A stretch of 64,000 bases of DNA from Clostridia bacterium (GTDB taxonomy: Bacteria; Bacillota; Clostridia; Oscillospirales; Acutalibacteraceae), in NCBI GenBank assembly GCA_017613735.1, contig JAGADF010000010.1, positions 1-64,000 on the forward strand, in the 5' to 3' direction. The translations under genes were made by a program, and so were the position numbers. The notes below the pieces were generated by a model that saw only the letters and a program-made list of their open reading frames with translations, ran no database searches and was not told where the DNA came from. Positions within the stretch are counted from its first letter, which is position 1. Each line of letters opens with the position of its first letter. Shown here piece after piece: positions 63,972 through 64,000 of this stretch.

Positions 63972-64000
63972 ATGACAGATGCCAAAACCCTATCTTACAT
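63972..64000 (+). CDS. Start of an unidentified gene, cut by the window edge
   Basis: ATG at 63972 preceded by AAGGAGG and a consensus-like promoter. Only MTDAKTLSY can be read before the end, too little to name a product. Confidence 0.7.

Noticed and set aside
1-64000. CRISPR array, prophage or conjugative element
   Set aside because: No regularly spaced repeats, phage structural genes or relaxase were seen; only one small transposase is present.

Overview
The window looks like a chromosomal segment of a medium-GC, low-passage Firmicute of class Clostridia, probably a gut-type Oscillospirales/Ruminococcaceae relative. This is inferred from the gene order pyrH-frr-uppS-cdsA-dxr-rseP-ispG-polC (a Gram-positive order with a PolC-type replicase), a K+-type membrane pyrophosphatase, an accessory-free SecA with a C-terminal zinc motif, strong AGGAGG ribosome sites and consensus sigma-A promoters (TTGACA-17-TATAAT). 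No plasmid, phage, CRISPR or rRNA operon is visible. The only mobile-element gene is a small REP-associated transposase.

Layout. 0-1.3 kb: a NahK-like sugar kinase (minus). 1.4-12.8 kb: the pyrH to polC operon plus an M20 peptidase; the PolC lacks its internal proofreading exonuclease. 12.8-13.4 kb: a small zinc-ribbon membrane protein with its own consensus promoter. 13.5-20.5 kb: an aromatic amino-acid operon (DAHP synthase, tyrA, aroB, aroA, aroC, pheA, aroQ) preceded by a Tyr-codon leader peptide and a complete three-way attenuator. 20.6-22.9 kb: a lipoprotein and a degenerate M28-like membrane protein (minus). 23.0-26.1 kb: VanY-like D,D-carboxypeptidase with an OmpR/histidine-kinase pair. 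26.1-30.4 kb: a membrane protein, the pyrophosphatase hppA (minus) and a secreted transglutaminase-like protein (minus).

30.6-43.5 kb: a long plus-strand unit joining a GH38 alpha-mannosidase to myo-inositol catabolism (iolJ, iolC, iolB, iolD, iolE, iolA, iolG), interrupted by a SanA-like protein, an AT-rich two-helix membrane protein and a RAYT transposase. The RAYT reading frame carries two perfect inverted copies of a GTAG-headed REP-like element. 43.5-49.2 kb (minus): proB-proA followed by two membrane-anchored proteins and a GH30-like glycosidase. 49.3-51.8 kb (minus): a polar amino-acid ABC importer whose binding protein is circularly permuted. 51.9-56.5 kb (minus): rRNA methyltransferase, lipid kinase, GPH-type symporter and a membrane-anchored protein. 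56.5-60 kb: class II aldolase, a P-loop ATPase with a zinc-ribbon protein, and a LytTR/DUF3021 pair. 60-64 kb: tRNA-Ala(CGC), an XRE/zinc-ribbon regulator, secA, and the first codons of a gene running off the end.

The most interesting signals are, in order: the permuted ABC binding protein, the tyrosine attenuator, the REP elements inside the RAYT gene, and the exonuclease-less PolC. All calls are from reading the sequence; no database search was run.
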